From Blastomyces gilchristii SLH14081 (Eukaryota; Ascomycota; Eurotiomycetes; Onygenales; Ajellomycetaceae): a stretch of DNA of 64,000 bases. Positions 26,692 to 39,221 of the stretch are shown here, piece after piece. The stretch is taken from positions 1,677,946 through 1,741,945 of the forward strand of contig NW_003101679.1 in NCBI RefSeq assembly GCF_000003855.2. The letters run 5' to 3'. A model generated the notes under the pieces. That model saw only the letters and a list, made by a program, of their open reading frames with translations, was not told the DNA's origin and ran no database searches. The translations under genes were made by a program, and so were the position numbers. Numbering within the stretch: position 1 is the stretch's first letter; each line of letters starts with the position of its first letter.

Positions 26692-28740
26692 ATGCCACCC
26701 AATGAAGCGATTATGGAGCAAGCAATCGCTCAATTGAATCAATAATTGATTTCTAAATATGCTGTGATTGCAAAGGAATTCAGAATCAATCATGTTATCT
26801 TGATGCAGCAGTTCAAAGATCAACAGGTCTTCAGAACAGAGGCAACATCAACTTACTATCAGAATCTTACAAATACTGAAGAATAATGTCTTCTATTTCA
26901 TATTAATCAGTTATTCAATTGTGACTTCTCTGTGACATCTCAAATACTGTACAATTTTGTATTTGAGATCACTAAGACACAAGTAGAAATCAACTGAGTG
27001 TCTTACTTTTGTGAGTGATATAAAACAAAGATCAAGAGCATCTATCTTTATGCTCTGAATCAAAAGAGAAAATAGATGAATAATAGCTACTATTTTAAAC
27101 AATTCTTTATTCTTGTAATTGCAGTTTTTTTGCTTCTTTTTATGTATAATTTCATGAGCTTTTTACTAACTTTTATTGAATAGTTGCAGGAGAAGATTAA
27201 GCAGTATAATATTCTATCTCAGAATATCTACAATTTTGATAAAAAAGGCTTTCTTCTTAGCCTTCTTTATACTCTCAAGTGAATTGTTTCTATAGAAGCT
27301 CTCAAATGAAAGTATATAATTAAAGCAGTGTAGAATAACAGTAGAGAATTCATTTCTTTACTTACTAATATTTATACAGATGAAACTATAATTTCACCTG
27401 CACTCATTTATTATAAGAAATCAAGAGATATGTAAGATACATGACTTGAAGATTTTGATTCTAAAAAGAATCAGATATACTTTACTACTTTAGAAAATGA
27501 ATAAAGTAATAATGAATATGAATTAATCTGGCTGAAACAGGTATTTAATTCTTATACAAAGTAAAAAGCAAGAAATTATTATTATCTGCTTATATTAGAT
27601 GATCATTCATCTCATATAAATATAACATTCATTGATTACACAGATTGAAATTGAATTTTACTTACTATTCTTTTTTCTCACTCTACACACTGTTTATAGT
27701 CACTAAATGTTGAAATATTTAACTCACTTATAAAGACATATTCAGATTAACTAGATTTCTATACATATTCTGACTATAGCTTTATTCAGATTACAAAGTG
27801 AGATTTTTGATAATTATTTCATGCTGTATGAGAAATCTCTACAACTGTAGAAAATATCAAATCTGTCTTTATAATCACTGATATACATTCTATAGATTCT
27901 ATCTGCATTCTTGAAAAGATTTAATTATATTTATTTACACTCTCAGAACTGCTTCAGTAGTGTATATCTATATCTATACAAGCTTTGTAAGATCTGATAA
28001 AGCAGACAAATCAATATCACTGCTGACTTTCAGTTAATATTAAAAAAATTCTCTGTGCTGAGAAGAATATTGCTCTGAACAGAGAGATTCTCTTAATAGA
28101 GAATAGAAATCTTCAGACTGCTCTAAATAATGAAAGAAAACAACACAAATAAGATAAATGTATGAGATTACTTAATTCATCAAATTTCTTACTTACTCAA
28201 TTCTTTTCTCTTATCAAGATACAGACTGTGAGAGAGTAAGCAGATACTAACAAAGCTGTAAAAATCAATGATCAGATATATAAGAAGAATATGAAGCTTT
28301 AACAAGTGATTCTTTATAAGTAAAAGCAGATAGAGCTCATGAAGTGAAAGAAATAATATAAGAAGTAATGATTAGAAGCTGCTTAATATTATAAGAAAAT
28401 CAAAGCTGCAGCTGCAGCTAAACATCTTATAGAGAAACAATAGTAAGATGAATAGAAGCTTTAACTGTAAAAAGAGAAGAAAGAATGTGCTGCTAAATGT
28501 TATAAAGCATAGTTAGTAAAGCAGATATTCACAGAGATTTCAAAGAGATCTATAAGAAGATCAACAGTGAGCTTAAAACACTGTAGAAGCTCTATACAAT
28601 CTTCTAAAAGCAGTAATAAGTATTATATACAGATCTCTCTGATGAAATCAAATAATATTTCTTCTCTGACATCTTCTACACTGCAATCTGATTCAATCAT
28701 TTTAAAATCATGAGTTTCATATTCTGAACAGATTATTAGG
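26692..28740 (+). pseudogene. Broken Fot1/pogo DDE transposase
   Basis: The ATG at 26692 begins MPPNEAIMEQAIAQLNQ, a typical N-terminal helix-turn-helix start. It continues through KYAVIAKEFRINH and a Tc5/CENP-B-type second DNA-binding part. Catalytic landmarks remain readable through stops. These are IYNFDKKGFLL near 27220-27250 (first Asp), LLILDDHSSHI near 27590 (second Asp) and a SLNVEIFNSL box near 27700 (usually PLDVGVF). A long Lys/Glu-rich tail follows. Many in-frame stops are TGA, TAA or TAG at former CGA/CAA/CAG/TGG codons, so the gene is dead. Confidence 0.88.
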
Positions 28741-28884
28741 CCAAGCAATCATTCTCTGAATTAATTATATATATTTATATGATGTATTCTGCATATAGTT
28801 TTAATCTTTAATAAATAATATTAATATCTTATTGCATTGTTGTGCTATGATTGAAAATTAACAGCTCTATAGAGTGCTTTTTGG

Positions 28885-28925
28885 AGTTCGTTGGGTGGAT
28901 GAGTTTGTTGGGTGGTGAGTCATGT
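28885..28925 (-). repeat. Right terminal inverted repeat of the Fot1-like element
   Basis: Reverse complement of 26602-26642 with two differences, both C/G to T/A. It ends GGTGAGTCATGT, followed by the TA target duplication. Confidence 0.92.
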
Positions 28926-28927
28926 TA

Positions 28928-31784
28928 CGTCATAAGGTTCTCGCCTACAGTCCCCGTTCCACTCGTAGCCATTGAAGTGTTAATGAATAATGGGCCGCAC
29001 AGCTCGGAGCTACCATGCAAACGGCTCTTCTTTCAATTTCAACTCGCGTGCTGAATGCCCAGTTATATACTGACGAGGTGTAGTGATGACATCCGTAGCA
29101 GTGACAGACACGAACGAAAATTCTAATTGTTCCAAGTAGCCTTTGTAGATATCAACTCATTTTTGTGCATGTTATATGCAGCAATCAAAAAGAAGCGTTT
29201 ACGATGAAATGCCCTTCCACCCCGGATAGGTCGAATGAGCCTCACCGGTTAAAGCAGCTTTAGATATGAAGGAAATCAACCTTGGAAACTTAGATAGGTA
29301 ACCTAAAGTTAATCTAAGCTTTACCCGAGGGAAACCATATACCCGGGTTTGAACTCCCCGGTGCACAAGCCCGGGATCAAGTAGAAAAGATGTTTGATAG
29401 AGAGTTGAGACATGATAAACATAATAAGACGTGTAACTCGTTTTAATTGCGCCATTGTGTAGTTGCGTCAGGCAGCAGAAGGACAGGGAGGGTTGGTTGG
29501 GTTGAACAGCGCAGTCCGAATCGATGAAAAATTAACTTAAGCCAATAATAATAAGCCGTCATAACCTCACCCGGGGGCAAAAAAAGAAATATCAACAATT
29601 ATACACAGCTCTCACCTTACCTACCTACATGCCGATGTCGTCATTGTCCAACCCAACACCGCACCCTCCACAGTCAAGAAAGGCAAAAGGTCAGCCACGC
29701 GTTCATCAATATCGCGAGGTTGAATATCCCGAATAATCTCCACAGTAACTACGTCTGTGATCCCTGCACAATCCCTACATACACCCGAAACTATCACACT
29801 GCCGGTCGGTCCAGTACCTGGAACACGGCTGGTACAGCTTTTGACATGTACAGTACCTACGTATGCACATAGATAATTAGGTATTATTGAAAGTATTAAC
29901 TAAGATTCGTAGTTATCTCTCCGCTCCTAACTTAGCCTAGCTTGGCCTACTGGGCCCATGCATGCCATCATACTTCACACTGCAAGTCTAGAGCTACCTA
30001 CACAGGTAGGGACCCATATGTACATGTACATGTACATACCCCCGTGTACGGGTGGATATCGAATTGCGTCTCAGCCCGTGTTCGATGCATGAGAGAGCGA
30101 TCTTTTGGTCTAGGTGTAAGATCAATTGATGGGGGTGGAAGGGGGTTATCATCATTGATGACGATGAGGGTATTTGCAGGGTATTTGCCATTGTTTTACT
30201 CTCTCTTAAAGATTTAGCAGGGGTGTTTTATGGTGCCGCGCCTATGGGTAAGGGTAAGGGTAAGGGTAAGGTAAGTAAGTTAGCGTCGTTTTAATGCAGA
30301 GAGAAGCACGTAGGGGTGCATAGTGCACATTGCCAGTGTATAGATAATGTCCAGCTTTTACTCCGAGCAAAATCTATCTATCTATTGTGATTAATACGGA
30401 GCGAGGGTAATTACAAGCAAATCAAGTGCTCTTTTAGACAGTTCCAACTGTTTGGGTTTTATAATGTACCCAAAGAAAAGGGTCTCTCCTGATAGAATAC
30501 ACCAATTCAACGACGTATATTGATTAGGAACTGAGATAACTAACTACCTATGTGTAAGAGTAGACACTACACACTGCTGTTGTACAGGGGGGATATGTCA
30601 ATCCATAAATTATGGAAGATAATAATTAGAATATCAACCTCCAAATCTTCTCAGAAAACTAACAGTACTGAAGAAAAGTGCCATCCGCCCATCATTGTCA
30701 TGTTAATTTGCAATTAGCTTTGTTCGTTTGTTACTGCTCTCCCTTACAAGCATTAAGGACAAGAGAAAAAGACAGAGAGGGAGAAACGGGAAGACATTTT
30801 CACGAAAGTTAACGGAAAACTAATATTAACGAAAAATAGCACTGTACAATGGATAGATGGCTCCATTGTTTCATAAACAGAAAAGGGAGAGTTCAAAGCA
30901 CCTCCTCGGATACAAAATTAGAAGAAGGGCAAAAGAAGAATCGAAAAAGATATTCAAATCTAACACCGGGAATAAAAAGCAATTAAAAGGCGAAGAGGAT
31001 ACGCCAGTCGACCAAAAGAAGAGTCGATCAAAAAAAGAATCAATCGAAAAAAAAGGAAAAAAGAAAAAAAGAAAAAAAGAAAATTATCGACCAAACGCTC
31101 TTTCTTCAAAGCAAAAAGCCGACGCCCTGGTGTATAGGGTATGTACTCCGTAATGACAGTGGGAATATTCGTATATGAAAAATAAATAGAACACAAGTAA
31201 AAGCCAAAAGATAAGAATACAAAAAAAAAGGAAAAAAGGAGAAAAGAAAAGGAGAAAAGAAGGAAAGAAGGAAAGAAGAAAACAAGAGAGAGAGAGATTC
31301 GACCTTTCCAAAAATAAAATAAATGAATAAATAAATATTGAAAAGGAAGTAACAAAACCAACTGAGCAAACCAGCCACCCAGAAGAGAAGAAGATTCATC
31401 GTTTCTTCATCAATCTTCAATTCATGTTTTTCTAAGACTCCTTTTCCACACACATCCTTTTTCCTTTTGTATCGTGATTGGCATTTTGGGGGTTCACCCC
31501 AACAGAGCATGAGCAGCCGGGTTCATTAGCAAATAGCCTCCTTGAGGAGTACCAACTCAGACTCAAGGGCAAGAGCAAAATAAAAAGCAAAGGTGACAAC
31601 AAGACCACAACGCCAGACAGAATTCAATGAGAAATAACCGAGAGATTGAGCAAGGCCGTTCGCGCCGCAAGTATAGGAAGGCAAATCGAAGGAAAAGGAA
31701 AGAAACCCGAAATCGGACAGTTAAAAAAAAAAAAAAAAACAAGGCCAGGGGGAAGAAGAAGGTGTAGCGGCGAGAATATATTGA
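28928..31784. other. Intergenic DNA with simple repeats
   Basis: No gene is supported. It contains TGTACA-type palindromic repeats at about 30015-30040, four GGGTAA-like hexamers at 30244-30270, and a long purine-rich stretch at about 30930-31320 and 31640-31760 including an A17 run near 31722. The frames in the purine tract code only Lys/Glu or, antisense, Phe/Leu/Ser. The last part is probably the 3' UTR of the CP2-like gene. A fragment at about 29630-29730 has decent codon texture but breaks at once. Confidence 0.45.
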
Positions 31785-34475
31785 TTAAAAGATCAATTTC
31801 ACTTCGATTCCAGAGGATGTTGATGGTGTCGACGAGTCACCGTTAGTGCTAGCGTCTAGCGAGCAATCGCGAACCTCAGAAATCTCAGCCGCCATATCCT
31901 GTCCTTCAGGGAGTTCATTCACGATATCATCATCTAGAATAACATGAAGCCCATTTCCACGGAGGCAGAGCGCTCGAACGACGCGTGACGCATCGATCTT
32001 GCATTTCTTGGAGATGACATGTACCAGGTCCTTAGCTGTGCGCTGTGTGAGATAGACGGCATGATAGTAGCCATCTGGGACCTGGTTGCCACAGGATTGC
32101 CGTATTTGGACATAGAAGCAGGAAGCTGCCGCTAAACGTTAGACCTATTTATGGAGCGTGGGCGATAGGGTGGTACAATAGGGAGGATGGAGGTTACGTA
32201 CTGGGCTTCTTTGGGGCGGCCAACGGCAGCTGATAGGTGGCGTCGACATCCATCGCTTCGATCCAACCGTCGTGACCAGCGCGGCCGCCAGCAGAAACCT
32301 TTTGGATCTTCACTGGGTGGCTTAAGAACCGACCATTCCTAATTTGCTGTTGGCTATCAGAATCCTGTTGGGAAACGCTGGACCAATCCATCGAGTCGTG
32401 ACGGGAGCCGTCATAGACTTGTGGTTGGTGAGGAAAACCTGTGTTGGGGTCAAAGGAGTTATGAGAGGAGCTGAGCGAATGGTTGCTAGTTGCGGGTGAT
32501 AAGACATGCTGAGATGCTATGGAGGATCCCTCTGCGTTATTTCGGGACTCCCATCCTATTGAGTGTGAGAATCCCTCGTCAGTAATTCCCAGGTGGACTG
32601 GGAAGAGATCTGGGTCATCATGGGCATCGCCTTTCAAATTGAGAGCACTGAAAGGGCGAGTAGATGAAAACATGTCTTTCAATGTGCGGAGCTTGATTTG
32701 AAGATCCTCTTCTAAAGTTGATTTCCCAGAATCATTGCTTGATTCACCTGACCAGGCTCTTTTATGCTTTGTGATCTTTCCTTTGACAAATGAGCCGCTT
32801 CTTTTTCTCCTGTTGAAACCAGACCCGAGTTCAGCTTGGCTGATTTGCTGTTTCAGCTTGTCAATGAGCTTTTTGACATGTGCAACATCATTGGAAAGCT
32901 TTCGCTCGGCACCATGATCTCGAAACAACTTGACCTTGCAATAGCACACCTCAGGCCGGTCTTCAAGGGGTGGATTTCCATGGCCAGTAGATATAACCTC
33001 TGTTTTGGCACATAGACGAACAGGAATTCCCTTGACACCTTTGGAATGACTAAAATCGGTGGAGAGGAAATTGAAACGAACTGATATCGAGCAGCATGGG
33101 TTTCCATTGGGGTTCGGGGACCAAATAACAGAGAAACCATCGAAATTAGCAGTTTCTAGATGAACTTGAGATGGCCTGATATCTCCATCTCCGCCTTGGT
33201 TGGGGTCAACATGTTCTACTGCCAAGAGCTTTCCATCGCGGTGATGGGCTTCGTTGGAACCACGGCCCTCCTTCCATAGCTGCCAGCAGCTGGCTGGCTT
33301 TGAGCGTTGTTCATCATCCTCAAAAGAAACGCGGATAAAAGTGCGATATTTCAAAGGCTGTGCCCCTGATGTCATTGGCCCAGTATCCAAAACCGACATT
33401 GTATAGGCTTGGCCTTTGTTAAGATATGTAATTGGTATCTCATCAGGGTCTTTTACCATTGCTGTGGCTGCCTTGAGCGTGACATTGAACCGAAAGCTAA
33501 AACGGGACATGTCAGCATGATGGTCTGTCTTTTAAAAAAAAAAAAAATCACACGGCAAGTTACAACAGTGTAAAACCTTACTTTTCACTCCCTGGGTTCG
33601 GACGATTGTCAACAGGGGTTGATAAGCCTATACCGTGAGGGAGTAAACCAATGTGATTATTCGCATTTACCCCATTAATAGGAGAATTCTCGACATGTAG
33701 CGGATTGTATCTTGGGTCTCGATTTACAAAACTGCTCGGAGCATACGCTGGTGCATGATGGAAAGAGTCGACGCCGTTTCCTGCCTGGGGAGCGAAAGAA
33801 TGGTGAAATGAATTCATGTCAATGGCAGATTGCATTGCAGCAGCATCGGTAGCAGAAGTACTGGGAGGGATTGAAAGCGGGCTCAGTAAATTAAGTGTCA
33901 TTCCCGGAGTAGATAAGTCGGGTACTTGTGTATGGCAGGGCATGCCCATCCCAGTCGGTGTCGCGGTATAGTAGGTGGAAGGCTGGTTTGCGAGCGACGT
34001 GAATGCATAAGAGTTAGGGTCCATTATAGAAGGAGTAAATCGCCAGTGATCCGGGAGGCCTTTTGATGTTTGCTCTGTGCCTTTGTTTTCCTCAGAGTCC
34101 ATCGTTGGTCTATACCCATTACTTCTCAATCAGCAACCACGTCAAAACCAGCATAATCTGAAAAGATCGCAATTTATAGTTTTGTATGAATAAGAATTAA
34201 AACTCACCTTTGTTGCTGTACACCCTGTTTCACGGGCGCATCGGCTAAATTTTTGTCCGGGTGGCCTTCAGCCGTTGTTGTTGAACCAATTCCGGGGCAA
34301 ATCTCGGGAAATTTTTGTTTGAAGTTAGAGTAAAGCTCCTCTCCCGGCTTCTGTGAACTTTTCCTGTATACCGCAGAGAACTTAAGCAAAGGGGGCCATG
34401 TAATTGCGCCTGGAGTAAAGAACCGTGCTGGAATCGACTGGCTGTTATCTATTCCACGTACCGGTTACGAAACAT
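31785..34475 (-). CDS. CP2/grainyhead-like transcription factor
   Basis: A nuclear DNA-binding factor of the CP2/grainyhead family. The Neurospora member is CSP-2, needed for conidial separation, so a role in conidiation or wall genes is plausible. Minus-strand exons are 34475-34462 (14 nt), 34363-34208, 34124-33582, 33496-32202 and 32125-31785. They sum to 2349 nt, or 782 residues. Exon 1 gives MFRNR, spliced to KSSQKPGEELYSNFKQKFPE. The CP2 domain starts FRFNVTLKAATAMVKDPDEI, with PITYLNKGQAYTMSV and later GVKGIPVRLCAKTEV. A basic segment (FNRRKRSGSFVKGKITKHKR) is a likely nuclear signal. The C-terminus is a ubiquitin-like beta-grasp region (HAVYLTQRTAKDLVHVI to GLHVILDDD). The exon 3 acceptor is GAGAAG (AG at 34126-34125 or 34123-34122); both keep the frame. 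Confidence 0.9.
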
Positions 34476-37400
34476 TGGGATTGATTGATGGAACGAATGA
34501 CAATGGTGGTAAGAAACGAAAGGCGCCAGGGGCAATGGCAAGACCAAGAAGCAATTGCTATAGTTCGCGATTAACGGGTATCCAGGCAAGAAACGTATCA
34601 CACTTGGGGAAGGCACAAAAGCTTGGGAAATTTGTCGTAGCTCGGCGCTCAGTCCTTGACATGCGAAATGCTGTGCAACTAAATAGATTGATAGCGTCGG
34701 CCAGATCAAGAAAAGTTTTGAGAAGGGAAAAGGGGAAGGGAATATACAGAGAGCCAGGGAAAAGTTGTATTAAGAGGTGTATATAGTTTACAAGGAAAAG
34801 AGGGTAAAAGAATTATGGTGACGAGAGAATTTCTCTTATTTAATCTGAGTTCAAGGTAGGAGGAGATGCGTAAATATAACGATAAGATCCGAGGGGGGCG
34901 ATGTTGTCAGACACCCAGAGCTGGGTACCACCACAAAGTTAACTAGCAACCCGCGATCTGAAATTATTTTTTTCGGTGGGCAAAGTGGTGACGACTATCT
35001 GAATAATAGCCTCTCTTATGCCACACTAGCCTAGACATAGGTCGGCGAGAGATGAGATGGACCATCGTAGTAAAGGATCCTCTGGGACTGTATCAATTGT
35101 CTGATTGGACAAGCCTTCTGAATTTGCGGGAGTCTCGCACCTCTCCACGGTACAGGATCAGGGGTGGTGTGGTGGGTGGTTTAGAAGGGAGGATCGCTTT
35201 TGGGATTATCGTTCCCTTAGGTACAGTACATGATGGATACATTATTATTTGACTGTGGGTTTCGAAGTGAAGTGGGTTTAGGATGGAGCAGGCCAGGTTC
35301 CATGCCTGAAGACGCCATCAGATGGGCTAAGTGAGGATCCACGGGAGTTGTAATGGTGGGGGGGGGGGGAAACAAGCCAGGCCCGCCACAGGTACGCTTG
35401 GCGGCAAGCCTCAAGTCGCAGCTAGCAAGGGCTCGACGGCTCCAGCTTGGCCCTTGTAAAAAGTAGTCGTCAGGACTGAGAAGAGAGGGATAATGGGTTT
35501 AGGGTTATGACGGCGGGCGGAACTCTGAAAGGAAGATACCAGATACAATTGATAGCTATGACGAAACATTGAAACAGTGATCCCGGTGATATCTCAATTG
35601 GCTTTGGGACTTACCACCCTCTCTCTCTATCTCTCTCTCCCTTCCTCAGCGTCGGCCTCATCCTTTCTTCATTGAGTTCATCGGATTCAAGCTGTCAAAG
35701 AAGCTACCGATAGCCACACATGAACCAATCACTGAGAATTCATATGGGGTACTTCCCACCACACAGCAAACATTTTGCGCCCTTCCTCTCCTCCCCGCAC
35801 TTCTATTATTTCATAGGTAATCTACCAGTTGGTTGTTCAGACCCACCTACCTTTGCTTGATATTTCGTCTTTCGTCGGTGAAGTTCGCCTCCTAATCTGG
35901 CAATATCCGAGGTTAACCTAGGTAGCTATTGGAGCGCCACAAGTGCTGAATGCGCCACACTGATAAAGATCACCAGCCACTGAATGACGTAATCCCTAGC
36001 CTACTTCCTAGGCTCCTCACATCGCCCAGTTTCCCCACTTCTGCAGGCCGAGCTGTGCTCATCCGCGCCACACAAGCACCCTGCAGCACTCGGTGACCTA
36101 AAATATCTGCGCAGTGTAAATGGCAAAGGATGAATTCTTCAACACTGTCTGTCTTCTCCTCAGCGTTGGTGAATGGTTCTATTTCAGTAAGTCACTTGCA
36201 GAGAGGAGTGAGGAGTACACGCACGTGCATTTTTGAATCTGCTTACTACAGTTGGTCACCAATTTACGCGGTTTCAACCACGATATAGAAGCGTCAAACA
36301 CACTACACTGGCCCCTGTACCCCAGCAGGTTCATTTTGCCTCCTCGGGCCCTGCTTCCGACGAATAAGAAAAATCATACCTAGGGACTATGTACTGTACA
36401 TACTTGTACGGTCCCAATAGAAAAATAAATAGAATAAAATAAACCGGAAATGCATCCACACAACTTATTTTGGTCAAAAGGAGCAAAAAGGTTTAAAGGC
36501 TTAAAAAAATAAAATAAAATAAAATAAAATTAATAAAAACGATCAATCAATTCTTATCGTCTTAGCGCGATGTGGCTTTTATCCATATCCGTCGTCCTCC
36601 TACTGAATGCTCGGTTTGATAGGTTGGTAGACTAAACTCTCACTCCACTTCCTTGTGCACAATGCGGCACAACAGGTCCGTAATGATGTGTTCTGGCCCA
36701 AAGCGCGAAAGGGGTCAATGCTAAGCTCATCCTGTTAGTACTGTATATACATACCGGGGAGGTAGGTACGTGTGATGTACGTCGATGATATTTCCCCACC
36801 CCGCCTGCATACATGGTCTGGTTGGCCTCGGATGTGGAAACTATCGGAGGGAGAAATGTTGAGATAAGTACTGTACATATACATATTCATATCAAATAGC
36901 TGTGAAGGGGGCGGGCTGAGCACACGGTGCTTCTCATTTCCCCCCTTTTGGATCTTCATGCCAGTCCATGTACCGTACAGTACCCATCGTGTTCTCCGTA
37001 GGATCTACAACGTCTGGATCGTGCGCGTATCCCGATCTCTCTCGATTCTAGATCGGGTGGGGGAAGAACAGTCCAAAGTGCAAGGGCAAGGAAGAGTATG
37101 GCCCCCCCGCTCTCCCACCTAGGCCTGGACAAGCAAACCGCACCACAAAAAATATATATATCAATTTTTATCTCCGTAGAAATGTGCGACGTTACCCAGG
37201 GTTTGTAGCGCAAACGGCAGAGCCTGAAGCATCCAATATCAATTAAGCTCAAGGCACCATCTCAGCCTCCGTATTTCTGTGCTACTGCTTGAATTGGGCG
37301 TCCGAGAACAGGGCTATTTTTGACTGATAACACTTGTTGGTTGCTAGCGGAATAGATTCCGGAACAGACCGAAGCCACTGGAAAGTATAGTACATAGTTG

Positions 37401-38916
37401 CATATCTCTAGGGACTTTGGCTGCCGCCGCTCGATATATTGTTCGTCATCGCTGGCGAAACCATTAGCTAAGTCATTGAACTTCATCATTGTGACCAGGT
37501 CAGCGAATTCTTGGGCGGAGAAAGGTATTTTGCCTGCCCAGATACCTAGGGGCAGTCGACTAGGGGGTTGCCGAAATGCGCGATCAAGGAGCTCATCACA
37601 TCGGCCTCTGCGGCCCCAGGGATCCTTGCCTGACACTCAATTGCACGCCGAACGGATTGCCTCCAACATCGTAACAGAATAGGAGATAGGTCCCACAGTT
37701 CATCGCAAGGGTTGGGGAGTGTTGGAGCGTATCCTATTCTCGCCTGGTAAATCTACAATCAAGCGTCATTCATTAAAACCATCAGCGTTTTGATCTTTCT
37801 TTAATCACAACTGATATTGAAGGGTGCTGATCCTCTAGACCGCAGTTATTAAACGAGTTGTCGCACGTACATGGCTTTTGGCCGTTCCTTCTGATAGCGC
37901 CGAGCAAATGGGTAATACTGCGTAATATCATATCGACCAATCCTCTCGGCAGCCAGTTGAATTTCAAAATCCAATCATAACAAAAAAAAGGACTTATTAA
38001 TCCTTCCCCATTATTAACGTCTAGCCTCTCGCCGGACATGGGCTAGCTGGTGGGCTTTTGGGCGGGGGAGGTCTGGGCAGAATGTCGTTCAGCGCTCTGT
38101 CGTCAAGCCCCTACGTTTGGGGCAGTTGATCCCCTGCGGCCAAACAACTATAGGCTAAATCTACCAGGGTAGGATTTAGTTCAGCCTGGGTTCCTCATTC
38201 TGATGACATCACCATCCGCTCCTGGGACCTGGGGGTGGACGATCCTTTTCTCGCCGCATCCATCCATTGGCACTGGCAGTAATTCCAATCTTCGTTCTGA
38301 GTCGTTGCCCTGCCTCGAGTTGCGAAGCGGGGCTGTAAATGATTAAAGAGATCCCGCACCCCGCTAGCCATGTTATTTATTGGGAGGGGGACATTTCGTC
38401 ATCACAGTAAGGACTCGCCTAGACCCCTAACCCATTATCAAGACACTTACGTCGTGTCGTATGCTGGCAGATAAGATTGCTATTTCTCACGGCAACACGG
38501 CTAGAGAAATCAAACACTATGTCTGCATGGCAGTAATGATGATGGCGCCGCCATTTTATTGGAACTATCTGTCAGGAATCGTTAGTTACCCTAACTTTAG
38601 CTAAAGGAAACCAGAAGCAAACCAAAAATAAAAAATAAAGAAATATAAACAAAGAGGTGATGGAAGCAGGGTTCAAGTCCGGGGGCCAAGAGGGCTGAGA
38701 GGAGTTAACCCATCGCCTGGGGGATATACAGAAGTTTGACCCACTTTTCTGGACACATCTTCGCAACTTTATTAGTGCTTCCTCTAAAATAAACAACCCA
38801 CATCACGCATAGTACACAAAAATTACTAATACAGTGTGACTGTCTCTCATAATTTTCATATTTCGCTCATTTTAGCTCTTTCTGCCCCCACCACACCAGC
38901 CACAACTTCTCAAAAT

Positions 38917-38955
38917 AGGTACCTTTTGTATGAATATCTCATACAAAAGGTACCT
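38917..38955. repeat. Perfect 17-bp hairpin (first of a related pair)
   Basis: AGGTACCTTTTGTATGA at 38917-38933 and its exact reverse complement at 38939-38955 flank a 5-nt loop. A related hairpin lies about 230 bp downstream. Confidence 0.9.
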
Positions 38956-39182
38956 GTCAACTCATATATCCACAACATCAGGTACGAGTAGAATATTAAA
39001 AAAAAAAAAAAATAAATAAATACATCAATTATTCTTATTTTGCATAATGGCTATAATTTAGTAGCAAATTTACTGGTGATTTTGAAGTTAGTAGTAAAAC
39101 TTTAATATATTTAAATTCTTATATTCTCTGCTCAATATACATATCATGAATCTGATGTTGTGTTGAAGATATTAATTTTTTT

Positions 39183-39221
39183 AGGTATCTTTTATATGGT
39201 GAGCCCATACAAAAGATACAT
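39183..39221. repeat. Second related hairpin, 15 of 17 bp paired
   Basis: AGGTATCTTTTATATGG at 39183-39199, a 5-nt loop, then CCATACAAAAGATACAT at 39205-39221. Arm sequence, arm length and loop length match the hairpin at 38917-38955. The DNA between the two is AT-rich with an A15 run near 38999. Confidence 0.85.

Larger units (their letters stand above)
26602..28925 (+). mobile_element. Fot1/pogo-type DNA transposon, complete ends, mutated inside
   Basis: A 2324-bp element bounded by 41-bp terminal inverted repeats and a TA dinucleotide at both outer edges (26600-26601 and 28926-28927), the target duplication of Tc1/mariner/pogo elements. The inside is AT-rich and CpG-poor from about 26706 to 28850 and carries a broken transposase. 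The DNA just outside both ends is ordinary and CpG-containing, so the mutated zone stops at the element. The element is inactive, but its ends could in principle still be recognised in trans. Confidence 0.9.

Noticed and set aside
30241..30275. GGGTAA hexamers that look telomeric
   Set aside because: The fungal telomere repeat is TTAGGG. GGGTAA is not a rotation of it or of its complement, and there are only about four units.
30930..31320. Lys/Glu-rich or Phe-rich proteins in the purine tract
   Set aside because: They are low-complexity translations of simple purine runs, with frames on both strands and no conserved features.
37262..37636. 124-codon minus-strand frame in the gene-poor region
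   Set aside because: Its first codon is GTG, not ATG, it has no recognisable motif, and it is overlapped by an antisense frame of similar length.
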